From Symsagittifera roscoffensis (Eukaryota > Xenacoelomorpha > Acoela > Convolutidae): DNA of 64,000 nt. Numbering within the stretch: position 1 is the first letter of the stretch; every line of letters begins with the position of its first letter. The stretch lies in the NCBI RefSeq assembly GCF_963678635.1, contig NC_087065.1:13804743-13868742 (forward strand), read 5' to 3'. A program made the position numbers and the translations under genes. The notes below the pieces were generated by a model that worked only from the letters and a program-made list of their open reading frames with translations, did no database searches and was not told the origin of the DNA. Shown here piece by piece: positions 54,416 to 64,000 of this stretch.

Positions 54416-56123
54416 CAAGGAAGTTATGGTAATTTCTGAAAATACTAAAAAAACCAAAAAGAAGTGCCCCTACAGCTTATCAAAATTTTTTATCAATTTT
54501 TTCGATGTTCAACTGTGAATGAAAAAAGCTTTCATTTTTTTGTTTTTCGTGATGATAGATTTTTTTTTCACAATGATGTGAGATTTTAAAACATCAATTG
54601 AATTACATGTTTGCCGTAGCGGCTGAAAAAACGTTTCAAGTTTAAATACGCCTAGATCTATTGGCGCAGAATTCCAAAATTGAGACAGCTAATTCCTAAT
54701 TTCAGGAACAAAAACAGTTTCAAAAACCTGAACCGCGTATAAACCAAAAATGAGTCATAGATATGAAATCAAGCTTTTTTTCATGATTCATCCATTAAAC
54801 GTCGATGTAATTTGCATCCACGTTTCCTAGATAAAACCGGGATGAACATCGTTAAAATGGTACTGTAACATGAATGATAGATACGTAGAGAAAAGGAATA
54901 TCTATGATGCATTTCTGAATTGCGATACAATTTCAATACGGGAACCGACTAATTAAAGAGATATAATTGATCTATCGAAAAGAAATACATAAGATTTGCT
55001 ATGGAAGACAAATCAGAATGGTTTAGAGTGATAACGACAGATTCTGAACTGGAGAGTAAAAATGTGAGCGTTATTTTTCCTTTCTGATAATATCAGCACA
55101 AAGAAGTTAAAGTGGAAATGCAAAAAACCATTTAGTGTTATTTTTGTATGCCCACGAAAAAAGATGAAATTAAAAAAAAACGTTTGAAAAAGCTTCGACT
55201 TGTTAAGTAGCATTCTTTGACTGTATTTTGCTTACAGTGTCAAAAACGCATGAAGTCATACATTGAAAACTTAGAATTGAACTTTGCTGATTTTCTTTTT
55301 TTATGCTGGAGTGGTTTTTAATGAGACGAACCAAAGCAATAGTCTTCAAATTGAAAAAAAAATTGAAATTGTGCTGTTTTTGAAGACATGCTTTTTTGCG
55401 TGATATGCAATAAATTTCCAAAATTCTCAAAAAAGATTCGAACTCTTCGCTTAAAAAATCATAATGTTAGGTTTTGAAAACTGTTGAGAAGACCGATTCT
55501 GCTTAAAACAGTGGCACTGTTGGATATTTTCTTGGTCTATTTCATAATGGCAAAAAATTTTGAAAAAGAAAAGACAAAATCTTGTGTGAGCTGAGAAAAA
55601 ACGTTATATAAGTTTTTGCTTAGTGAATAGCACTGTGCTGGTTTGTTGAAAAACTAATTTCATGTTGACTGTATAAAAACAATTCGCCTTTAAAAAAAAT
55701 GCTCGCATTAGGACGCTTTATGATTTTTCCGACTTCCCTTGAATGTATCTGCTGTAGTTTTTTAAATTCTTCCCACCTAAAGCTAGTTCAAAAACTCGGT
55801 GAGGTATTTTCTTCCCTTAACAAAAGTTGTGGAAAAATTCGCTCAATTTAATTCAATTTCGACTTAATTATTTCGCCGCTCACGCTAAGCATTCATAAAG
55901 AACTGGTAAAAATCGCAATTTAGTTATCCAAAACAAGTAAGACATGTGTTCTTCAAAACTCTCAAACCTTAAAAAAACTCGGCGCAAGCGTAACATTTTC
56001 AAAAAAAATATCTCCATTAAAAATAGAACAAATGGCGTTGAAAAATAAAGTATGATCGGACTGAGATAAAAATGAAAAAATCTGAAAGCTAGTTGTGAAT
56101 TCGCAAAACAATGGAAATTACTG
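54416..56123. other. No recognised gene
   Basis: AT-rich. At 55699..55745 a decayed family A 3' terminus lies on the minus strand (GACGCTTTATGATTTTTCCGAC). Frames at 55013..55213 and 55203..55430 are unsupported. Confidence 0.4.
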
Positions 56124-56343
56124 TCAAGTTTCCATTACGAGGCCAAACTGTGCACTGGATAGGCGCACAATTTGTGTCTGTATGTTCCTGGATTCCATAG
56201 ACAAGTCTTTAAACATGTTAGAATTTTGTCGGAACGATCAAAAAAAATGAAAGAACAAAAGAAGAACAAAGGGAGCGTCCTTGTTGCGGAATCCGCTTAC
56301 AATGCACATATGCACAGTTTGGCCTCGTAATGTCGGAACTTGA
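56124..56343. mobile_element. Inverted-repeat element (22-bp perfect inner arms)
   Basis: CATTACGAGGCCAAACTGTG at 56133 and CACAGTTTGGCCTCGTAATG ending at 56332 are perfect inverted repeats (22 bp counting two more bases). Outside, TCAAGTTTCC and the reverse-complement GGAACTTGA extend them imperfectly to about 30 bp. A target duplication is not certain. Probably a MITE; superfamily unknown. Confidence 0.7.
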
Positions 56344-56879
56344 AAAAACTTGAGGTAATAATATTATAAAATTTTTGATGCTTTAATTTTTTAAGTGAAT
56401 TAACACGAAGAAAAGGCCGTTTTGGCTCTAAAGTTAAACAATTGACCTCTAAGTTTCAATTTTTTGGACAAATACACTCTACAATAGTAAACGATGACTT
56501 TAAGCCTTAGATCGCATTTGATTATAGAGGCTATTTTTATGGGGCAAGGACCCATGGGCGAAGGACCGAAACATAAACATCCGAAAGTCTTTTATTAAAA
56601 AGAATCAATTGCCGTTCAGCTAAGATAAATTAAAAAAAAGCAATGTTTTGCTTGTTTTTCAACGAAACCCTTGAAATATAAAAATTGTTCCAATTCGTCA
56701 GTGGTCAGTGATAATCTGAAAATTTTGCATGTTTCGGTCGTTTTTTTTTGGCTGATATTAATATTAATTCCCTGGAATTTTGTTTTTGAGATTTTAACGC
56801 TCTCTTTTCAATTTTTGCAATACTGAAATCTGATTTCCTGATTTTTTTGCCCATTCCGTTCTTCACCCATTAGAGATTC

Positions 56880-57091
56880 CAATTTTGGCTTTATAAAAAA
56901 AAGTTTCACAGCGCGCATAAGTCAATCTAGATCATGGCTAAATTAGAAATTTTCTGAATTTAAAAAACAACTTTCATTGGGGTAAAGCATTTTAATTAAA
57001 AACTATCATTTCGATCGGCGAAAATTGACTGAATGAAAAAAAAAACACCCCTGAGCATAAATATTCCGAATTTCTTCCTAAGTCGGAACAA
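56880..57091 (-). mobile_element. Family A2 5'-half fragment
   Basis: From GTTCCGACTTAGG at 57091, through ATATTTATGCTCAGGGGTG, AATTTTCGCCGATCG and GACTTATGCGCGC, it matches the A2 copy at 30094. The 3' half is missing or decayed, perhaps represented by the terminus at 55699..55745. Confidence 0.55.
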
Positions 57092-57399
57092 TAAAAATTG
57101 TTACCGTGTATCATTTATAACATTTAGCTATCATATTGAAATCTCCGAAACGGACACTAAAGTGAATAAAAAGCTCTTGTTGGCGGTACTATCTGGGATG
57201 GCAAGTCGTTTTTGACAGATCGCTAAACGGCGAAAACTATTTTTCAAGAAAACTATATGCTTATCACAATTGTTGATTTTTTGACAGAATTCTCAATTTC
57301 TGCTTGATCACAAGTCCTGAATATACTTACATATCCGGACGGATTTAATTGAGTTTCAAAAAATTTAATAAAGAGTTACACTTTCTTTTCCCACACTTC

Positions 57400-58160
57400 T
57401 TCTCTCTCTGTTATTTGTTAGTTGTATCATTTTCTTCTTTTTCGTTATCTTCCTTTGCTTGTTGTTTTCACCCTGTTGCGCCATAGTCTTTGGTGGTTGT
57501 TCCCCTTTTGCTCCGAATGCTCTTTCTCGTCCGCTCTCTACTCCGTCCTCTGGTTTTCGTTCCCCCTCGAAATCCTGTTAGACCCTGGTGCTCCATCTTT
57601 TCCCTTCACTCGGGGCCTGACGAGATTTTAGTGACCACCTCTGTTCTCGTAGGATTTTTAGATAGGCCTGTATTTCAATATTGCCCCGTCTCTTTGATGT
57701 CATTGTGTCAACTAACTCTGGAAAAACAGTGCCTTTTGGCCTGGCAAAGGTTTTGGTATATTTCACTTTTTCCTTTTAAACTGTCATTTTGATTATCAAA
57801 CTGGGCTGTCATAGTACTCGTTCTTGATCGTGTCGATGTCCTCGTTGGGGTGGTTTATTTCATGTCTCGTCGTTTGTGTTGGAGTTCCGGTTCTGTGCCT
57901 TTGTTTGAAGATGTTGATACCTACGAGTCCGGTGTCGACGAGAGTGGTACCTTGAAGTTGAACTTGCCTTTTGGTTTGAATTTCCCTCCATTGTGTCCGA
58001 AAGTGTCGTGTTTGATGCTTGGCTTGTTTTTTGCTAGCCTTGTGTTGTGCTCCGTCACTTGTTTTCTTTGTAGCGTTCCTGCTTGTAATGGTGCCTAGTG
58101 CCATTTTTAATTTCTGGATGGTTATTTTGTGTTCTTAATCTTCTCTTTTTTCCGTAGTTT
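57400..58160 (-). other. Possible coding remnant of a retroelement (minus strand)
   Basis: On the minus strand this stretch is less AT-rich and gives a Lys/Arg/Gln/Thr-rich frame (57796..58104) and similar basic segments to about 57430, such as TKTRGRRVESGRERAFGAKG. This is the composition of a nucleic-acid-binding ORF1, but no zinc knuckle or other domain is seen. Confidence 0.3.
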
Positions 58161-58164
58161 CGAC

Positions 58165-58345
58165 AAGCATTGGGTGTGCAGGTGTTCTGGTAATTTAAAT
58201 GTCCAATAACCAGTTGCTCTTATGATGGTGAGCTCAAATCATACGGGTCATACACAGATTTTCAATTTGTAAGTTAATTGGAACGTTGACAAGTCCTTAG
58301 CCTTTTGTGCTATCCTTACAGTTTTTGTGGCCACCTGTCGTATCT
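58165..58345 (-). repeat. Direct repeat flanking the reverse transcriptase block (copy 1)
   Basis: It matches 61243..61425 in the same orientation. Shared blocks include TGGGTGTGCAGGTGTTCTG, AGTTGCTCTTATGATGGTGA, GCTCAAATCATACGG and ACAAGTCCTTAGCCTTTTGT. The repeats differ by substitutions and an indel in the T-rich middle. Confidence 0.88.
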
Positions 58346-58379
58346 TTAAATTTAAATTTTTCCGATGCCCCTCCCTTAC

Positions 58380-61237
58380 TCTAATCGACAAGTATTTAGC
58401 CTACAGACCCCTGAGGAGTTGGCATAAAGGAAAGTTAGACCCCTGATTAGGGGCGATCTCGGGTGGAAGTATTTCGAGCTTGAGAGCTTCCAGTCTCTCC
58501 TCCACGTACAGGATGCTGACGGCTGTACGACCAGGCATGCTTCTGCAGGCAGTGATTCTGAACACTCTTCAACACCGTGTACTTCCTCGAGAATTTGGAC
58601 ATTGATAGATGCCCGGCGCACTTGCAGGTAGTATCTGATCCTCTGCAACCACCTCTTGATCTTGTTTGGTTTCTCTTTCTCCTTGATCTCGTTTGGTTTC
58701 TCCTTCTCTTTGATCTCGTTTGTCTTGATCGATTCGGTGAGTCTGACCTTCAAGAAGATCCCCATTGTCATCTTTTTCAACAACATCAGTGCTTGTGAGT
58801 AAGGTGCACTGAGGATGAGCCAGGGTAACATGACTCTCCAACCATCCAAATGTCTTGTACTGTTTCTTACACCCTGCAGCTGGACAGTTGTAGCTATGTT
58901 TCGGGATTATTGCGGTAAAGGGGGTCATCTGGAGACTGTTTTTTTCTTTCATGCCTCATGGTCCCTTCTCAGATGTCTTAGCATTTCTTTTCTCCCAGCA
59001 AAATTAATTAGCAGTTTCCCGCTTCACAGGGTACAGTTTGAGGACGTGAGCCGACCATCATTTGAGTATTCTGGTCGACCACGTTGTTATACTTGAGTGG
59101 TTTCGAATTTTTCATCCACTAGTCTTTCTTGATGATCCCGAGCCTCTTCTTGATGATCCCGAGGTGTTAGTCTGAAGCTCGCAGCCAATTTCGCGTACAC
59201 CTTGCTTTTCACAAATTGAGAATTGAGAGCATCTAAAATGAGATTAACAAGGGAGGCCCAAAGATTTGCCTGTCGTACCCCAACTCCTTTTCTATACTCT
59301 TTAACGCTACTTTTTCTGCAATTTCGACATTGGTGCGGTATTTCTTGCTGTCTAGCTTCAGGATCATTCTTATCGTCTTGTTGAGCACAGCATCCAATTT
59401 TCCAAAATTGACTTTTCTAATTACAGCTGTCTCAAGACCATACAGTAGAGTGGGTTTGATAAAGGTCTCTTCTAACTTTAGTTTCGTTCTTATTCTCAAT
59501 GAGCAGCTTGTTAGTGCTAGTTTCAATTCTACAAGTGGGTCCGAACTTTTCTGCAGTTGTTGGAATTTGTTTCACTGATCTCTCCTTCAACATTTAAAGC
59601 GCTTCTTAGATAGATAAAATATCTCAGCTCTTTTATCTTTGCACCATTAAAGATGATATCACCCTCGAGCCATCATTATTGACGAATCTGACTTCAGTAT
59701 TTGTGAGTGATATTTCAATATCTCAAAACTAGATTATCCGCGTATGCAAGATGATTCAAATCCGAATTCTTGTTGAGCGCTTTCTTGCACACGTCATCAA
59801 ACAGCAAATTGAAGAGTGTGGGGCCGACTATGCACCCTTGCCTCACTACTCTTTCTAAGACAAACTTATTCTGTTTGTCAATCTCCCCTTCTGCCTCATC
59901 ATGAAGGTCCCAAATTAAATTATTATCTTGAGGGAAATTCCAACACTCCGATTTTTAAGAACATTGAACAGTGCTGTCTTGTCCACTGAATTGAAAGCTT
60001 TGAAGACAAGTATTAACTTTTTCTTCGAGTCACGTGCTCTTTGGATCCTTCTGCTTCGGTCCATATCGCTTGCAGCGTGCTCTTGCCAGCTCTAAAACCA
60101 AATTGCAGGTCATCTAGTGTTCGATCCGTGCAAAGTACTTTTCTTTCGGTGTCTAGTAAAAAATCAATCGGTAGTTAGAGGGCGAAATTGTTGCACCCTT
60201 CTTGAGCAGGCAAATACCTTTTGCGTCCTTAAACGGTTTTGGGGTATCTAATGTTCCTTCCCGAAAGTTATTGAAGCTTGCGTTGATTACAGAAACCGCT
60301 TGATTTTGCAGTGAATTCGTTAGATCTGCTGTGATTCCACTTTGCCCGACGACATTGATTTAATCGCAAGTTTCGTTTCTGCTCGTGTACGAGGATTGAG
60401 CGTCTCCTCTGGTGTCTTCAGTAGTATCTGACCTTTGTGGTTGACATCCATGACTTTTCTCTCCTTGAAGAGTTCTTGATAATGCAGTTTAAACTGCATG
60501 TTGCTTGGCCTAATTGATTTCCTGGCTCTGTCAAACCAGGTGATGCGGTAGGCTCTGAGTGTCTCTTTCAGCACTCGGAACGCCTCTCTCACAGATTTTT
60601 CAGTCGACAGGTCTTCAAAACAATGAAGATTTGCCTCAACCGCCCAGTCCTTGCACTCTTTCGTAAGGGGTTTTACCTCCCGATTGAGCGCAATGAGCCT
60701 ACTTTTCACGAGCATTTTCGGTTGGTGCATAAGTCGAAATTAATTTCAACTTTGCACCGCATATTTCGAACCATCCCACACAGTTTCTTGGAGAATACAC
60801 TTTAAACTTGAAACTTCCAACAAATGAATCCTACGCCTTTTTCAGTCCCTTTCGCGTTTTGATCCACTTCACTATGAGCGAGTGTGAAACTTTCATAACA
60901 CTCCCTCGTATCAGATCCTCGGAGGTGCGCCTCACTTAAAGCCATTAGGCTGATTTTCCTTCTAATCATGGATTCAGTCAGGTTATCAGGAAACTCCTCC
61001 TGACATGCACTTCGGCAACTCCAGTGCGCAATCTTAAATTTTTAGTCCTGTACAGCAGGCCCTGCGATTCCACGACATTGTCTCCGGGCAGAGGAACTGG
61101 TTAAGGTCCCGCGGTTCCGCACATCCCTTCACGATCGGTTCTTTTCTGGTTTCTATCTTTTGTTTCTGCTGTTTCGCGTAATTCGATTTTTCACCTTGTG
61201 GTAGGCTCCCTTCCTGATCCACAAGAGCCCTCACCAT
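58380..61237 (-). pseudogene. Non-LTR reverse transcriptase pseudogene with downstream C2H2 fingers
   Basis: Minus-strand frames give the RT in order. TWFDRARKSIRPSNMQFKLH (about 60.5 kb) precedes it. LQFGFRAGKSTLQAIW is motif 2-like at about 60.1 kb. A degraded motif A, VFKAFNSVDK, has Asn for Asp. VRQGCIVGPTLFNLLFDDV comes next, then the catalytic box AYADNLVL (YADN at 59744..59733 instead of YADD). The thumb region KPTLLYGLETAVIRKVN and NKTIRMILKLDSKKYRTN lies at about 59.4 kb. Further down, three C2H2-like fingers follow: LLINFAGRKEMLRHLRRDH (one Cys codon now TGA), CPAAGCKKQYKTFGWLESH, and a third split by a frameshift near 58590. Many stops and shifts make it inactive. The clade is not determined; no AP- or restriction-like endonuclease was recognised. 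Confidence 0.85.
58520..59070 (-). pseudogene. C2H2 zinc-finger cluster downstream of the RT
   Basis: Within the retroelement above. Finger 1 (about 59.03-58.95 kb) ends HLRRDH. Finger 2 (about 58.88-58.81 kb) reads CPAAGC, 12 residues, then H-x4-H (HVTLAH). An EKEKPNEIKEKEKPN-like charged linker in one frame, and TKRDQGERETKQ in another, comes from an internal 27-bp-like repeat (58665..58715). Finger 3 begins YQCPNS and continues one frame away with SRKYTVLKSVQNHCLQKH. All three fit C2H2 spacing. Confidence 0.7.
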
Positions 61238-61242
61238 TTGAC

Positions 61243-61425
61243 AAGCACTGGGTGTGCAGGTGTTCTGATAAATTAAATGTCCAACAATCAGTTGCTCTTA
61301 TGATGGTGAGCTCAAATCATACGGTTCATACACCAATTTTCATTCAAGTTTTTCATTTTTTACTTTAATTCGAACGTGGACAAGTCCTTAGCCTTTTGTG
61401 CTATCCTTACAGTTTTTGAGGCCAA
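61243..61425 (-). repeat. Direct repeat flanking the reverse transcriptase block (copy 2)
   Basis: Partner of 58165..58345 about 3.08 kb away, at the upstream side of the RT pseudogene. It could be a terminal repeat of the element, as in Penelope-like pseudo-LTRs, or the mark of a tandem insertion of two related elements. Confidence 0.88.
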
Positions 61426-61430
61426 ATGTC

Positions 61431-62811
61431 ATTTTTTTTATTCTAAATTTTTTCGGTAATTTTTCTGTCACCTTAAGTTTGTCCTCGATTCTGTTTTCAT
61501 ATAACTTAAGTTCGAACATTGGTCCTCTAACTGATCACTCTGTAGGTTCACTATTTGTTTCTCAGTGCTTAACTCTTGGTGCGCGAATAACCGTTTCAGC
61601 CTCGGGCCAGAAGTCCATGTCACGTTTTAGGTTTTCTTGTCTAAGATTCAAAAGTGGGCTTTATTTATCCCAACTCATTTTGTTCTGATTATTAGTCGTT
61701 GCTAAGTTCGAAAAATGTTGTTTGGGCGCCTCCCCATATGCAAGTTGAACAATGATATTTTGTACCAGCTTGTGAGATAATCCTTAAGCTTTTGATTAGT
61801 TCTGCCACATCTGATACTAGCCTGTATGATTTGTTCTTTGACTCTTTTTTAAGACTACCCGGTTTACTTTTTTGTTTGAATCAGACGTTCTTTTAAACCA
61901 ATCGCACCATGATCGTACGGTGGTACAAAAAAACTTTAAGTTGTTGTCCTTACATGAAACCTTTTCAGCCCTAGACCTTTGTTCTTGTCACATTAATTTT
62001 GGTGCAGTATCTGAATTGAGTTTGATACTCTCTTGTATGTTGGTTGTTTTGAAAACATACCTATGCAACTAGTATATATGCGTCCTTAGTTAGTTCATCC
62101 GGCGTCGGTCTTATAAATTCAGATGGTACCACCTCGTGAGGTTCTTTGGAAATGTCGAAATCGAAAGGGGGTTTTTAGTCTATTACTGACTTCAGGTAAT
62201 GATCTTGGGTTCATATGTCTTCTGCTCTGTCCATGGATGTATTGGATGAACATACTCTGATACAGTGTCTTGTAATCGCATCAAGATAACCACCCCGTCA
62301 TCGACGACCAAACAACCGCTCAGACTTTTATGGTCCCAGTATTTTTTTCAATTTTCTTCTGTTGAGTGGTGTTGAGTCGTCCTCCTCCTTCATCGTTCTC
62401 TGGTTTGTTTTACCTTTTAGATTGGGTTGTTATCAGTTGCTAAAAGCAGTTGATAAATTTCTGTAGTAAACTTATTCTTCATGAAAATAAGACTTTCTGG
62501 TTCAATTGCTGTTAGGCCCAGTTTCCTTTCTGCTGTTTCTGATGCTGTTTCTCATGGTTGTCTGAAAAAATTGTTCTGATGTTTCAACTTGCTAGGTTGT
62601 ATCTCTGACTTTTGTGCCTTTTTCCAAGACGAGTACAATCTTTTTGTAACTTCTCTTGCATGGTCCCAATACCCCTCTATCAATGTTCTTCTTTGTGTTT
62701 TTCCCCTCATGAATCTATTTCTCAATTTGTTTACAAACTTTTGAGCCGTCTGCATTTGCTATCTTGTTATCACGATTTTTTGTCCCAGCTGTTCTTCAGT
62801 TGGTTTTGTTG
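61431..62811 (-). other. Possible 5' region of the non-LTR element; no gene recognised
   Basis: Composition is T-rich on the plus strand and similar to the RT block, so it may belong to the same or a related element. The minus-strand frame 62552..62755 is basic (KLRNRFMRGKTQRR, KRLYSSWKKAQ), but I identify no domain. Confidence 0.3.
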
Positions 62812-63331
62812 TTGTTCCGACTTTCGATACGAGAGTAACGGAATATTTGTGCTCGGGTGGGTTTTTTTTCTTCAGACAAATTTCGACTTTTAACTAGCCA
62901 TTTTTGACGGAATTTTTTTACATCATTCAAAAGGTATTGTTGTATTGAGCTCAAATTTGAAAAAATATTTCACCTGTGATAATTTTTCGTAAATTTATGG
63001 GGGTTTAAAGATTGCCATTTTGGCCAATTTGGGACAATTAACGAGAGATATATTTCGCGCGATTAACGCGCAAGCGGAGAAGAGTTAATCCGTCTTAGAA
63101 ATCGTTCCAAATTGGTTTAACAAAGCTTATTTGCCATAATTGATTTGTTACAAATGGCGAAATCTATCCTTTTGTACATTATATATGGCGTGTGGGGGGA
63201 TGATTTTTATTGAAAAAATTTTAAATTTTCATTTTGTTTTATTACTTTTAATTTTGTAATGTTTTTACTGCTCCATAAATCTTAATAGGCAGTTGGAACA
63301 TTCAGGGCTTCGCCCTGATACGAGCAGTCTG
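62812..63331 (+). mobile_element. Family A copy, terminal array member 1
   Basis: Complete: TTGTTCCGACTTTCGATACG to CAGGGCTTCGCCCTG and GAGCAGTCTGG. The core has AACGAGAGATATATTTCGCGC and a 3-bp insertion after AAGCGGAGA. It adjoins the next copy after one base. Confidence 0.9.
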
Positions 63332-63332
63332 G

Positions 63333-63860
63333 TTGTTCCGACTTTCGATACGAAAGTAACGGAATATTTGGGCTCGGGGGTGGGTTTTTTTTCTTCAGAC
63401 AAATTTCGACTTTCTAACTAGCCATCTTTGACGGAATTTTTTTTTATCATTCGAAAAGTATTGTTGTCCTGAGCTCAAATTTGAAAAGATATTTTACCTG
63501 TGATTGTTTTTCATAAAGTTACGGGGGTTTAAAGATTGGCATTTTGGCCAATTTGGGACAATTACCGCGCGATATATTTCGCGCTATTAACGTGTAAGCG
63601 GAGAGTTAATCCGTGATAAAAATCGTTCCAAATTGGTTGAAATTAGCCTAACTGCCATAAGTGATTTGTTACAAGGAGCCATATCTATCCTTTTGTACTT
63701 TATATAGCGTGTGGGGGATGATTTGCATAAAAAATTGCAAATTTAGGATTTTTTTTTCATTTTGTTTTATTTCATTTAATTTTTCCATGGTATTACTGCT
63801 CCATAGACGTTAAGAGGCAGTCAGAACATTCAGAGTCTCGCCTTGATACGATCTGTCTTG
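63333..63860 (+). mobile_element. Family A copy, terminal array member 2
   Basis: Complete copy of about 528 bp, head to tail with members 1 and 3. The right hairpin arm and terminus carry changes (GTCTCGCCTTGATACGATC). The core CCGCGCGATATATTTCGCGC is intact. Confidence 0.9.
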
Positions 63861-64000
63861 TTGTTCCGACTTTCGATACGAAAGTAACGGAATATTTGTG
63901 CTCGGGGTGGGTTTTTTTTTCTTCAGACAAATTTCGACTTTTTAACTAGCCATTTTTAACGGAATTTTTTTTCTATCATTCGAAAGATATTGTTTTCCTG
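63861..64000 (+). mobile_element. Family A copy, terminal array member 3 (cut by window end)
   Basis: It starts TTGTTCCGACTTTCGATACG directly after member 2's GTCTTG and runs through CTCGGGGTGGG and GACGG-type segments to the end of the window. The array continues beyond. Confidence 0.9.

Noticed and set aside
57796-58104. 102-codon basic frame as a host gene
   Set aside because: It lies next to the retroelement block, has no splice context or known domain, and is better seen as element-derived.

Overview
This is eukaryotic, almost certainly metazoan, nuclear DNA: AT-rich, gene-poor and dominated by transposon remains. The evidence is GT-AG splice signals at exon edges, AATAAA signals after stop codons, a first exon of a rhodopsin-type GPCR, a Ty3/gypsy retrotransposon with paired LTRs, FLYWCH-type MULE transposase pseudogenes, a non-LTR reverse transcriptase and many short non-autonomous elements. 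An invertebrate is the best guess; the species cannot be fixed from the sequence. Nothing prokaryotic (operons, rRNA, CRISPR) is present.

Host genes are few. One is a GPCR first exon on the minus strand (20027..20313) ending at a GTGAGT donor. The other is a minus-strand locus at 32388..35043 coding for an unrecognised protein with a repeated Trp/PPxxGW module. It has a splice acceptor, a poly(A) signal and one apparent frameshift, and a further copy of the module lies on a separate downstream exon.

Three short-element families fill much of the rest. Family A (about 400-540 bp, more than 20 full or partial copies on both strands) begins TTGTTCCGACTTTCG and ends with the inverted motif AGTCGGAAC, a CAGGGCTTCGCCCTG hairpin and GAGCAGTCTTG. 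Copies stand head to tail in arrays (24861..26481 and 62812..64000). This matches Helentron/HINE (rolling-circle) architecture. Family B (TIR CAGGGGCGGATCTAG) and family C (TIR GGCTCTTTTTCC) are MITEs with readable 8-bp target-site duplications, as in hAT elements. A 235-bp foldback element with a 6-bp duplication lies inside the 33-kb gene locus.

Larger elements are a 7.16-kb Ty3/gypsy element (39686..46845, 276-bp LTRs about 2% diverged, 5-bp duplication ATAGT) with broken gag and pol but an intact 579-codon 3' frame. There are three unlike MULE transposase pseudogenes (23.2-24.3, 36.9-38.0 and 51.7-52.1 kb). A minus-strand non-LTR reverse transcriptase pseudogene (58.4-61.2 kb) has C2H2 zinc fingers downstream of the RT and is flanked by direct repeats. 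Minisatellites and C- or G-tracts are scattered throughout. Stretches given as empty hold AT-rich DNA with only short chance reading frames.
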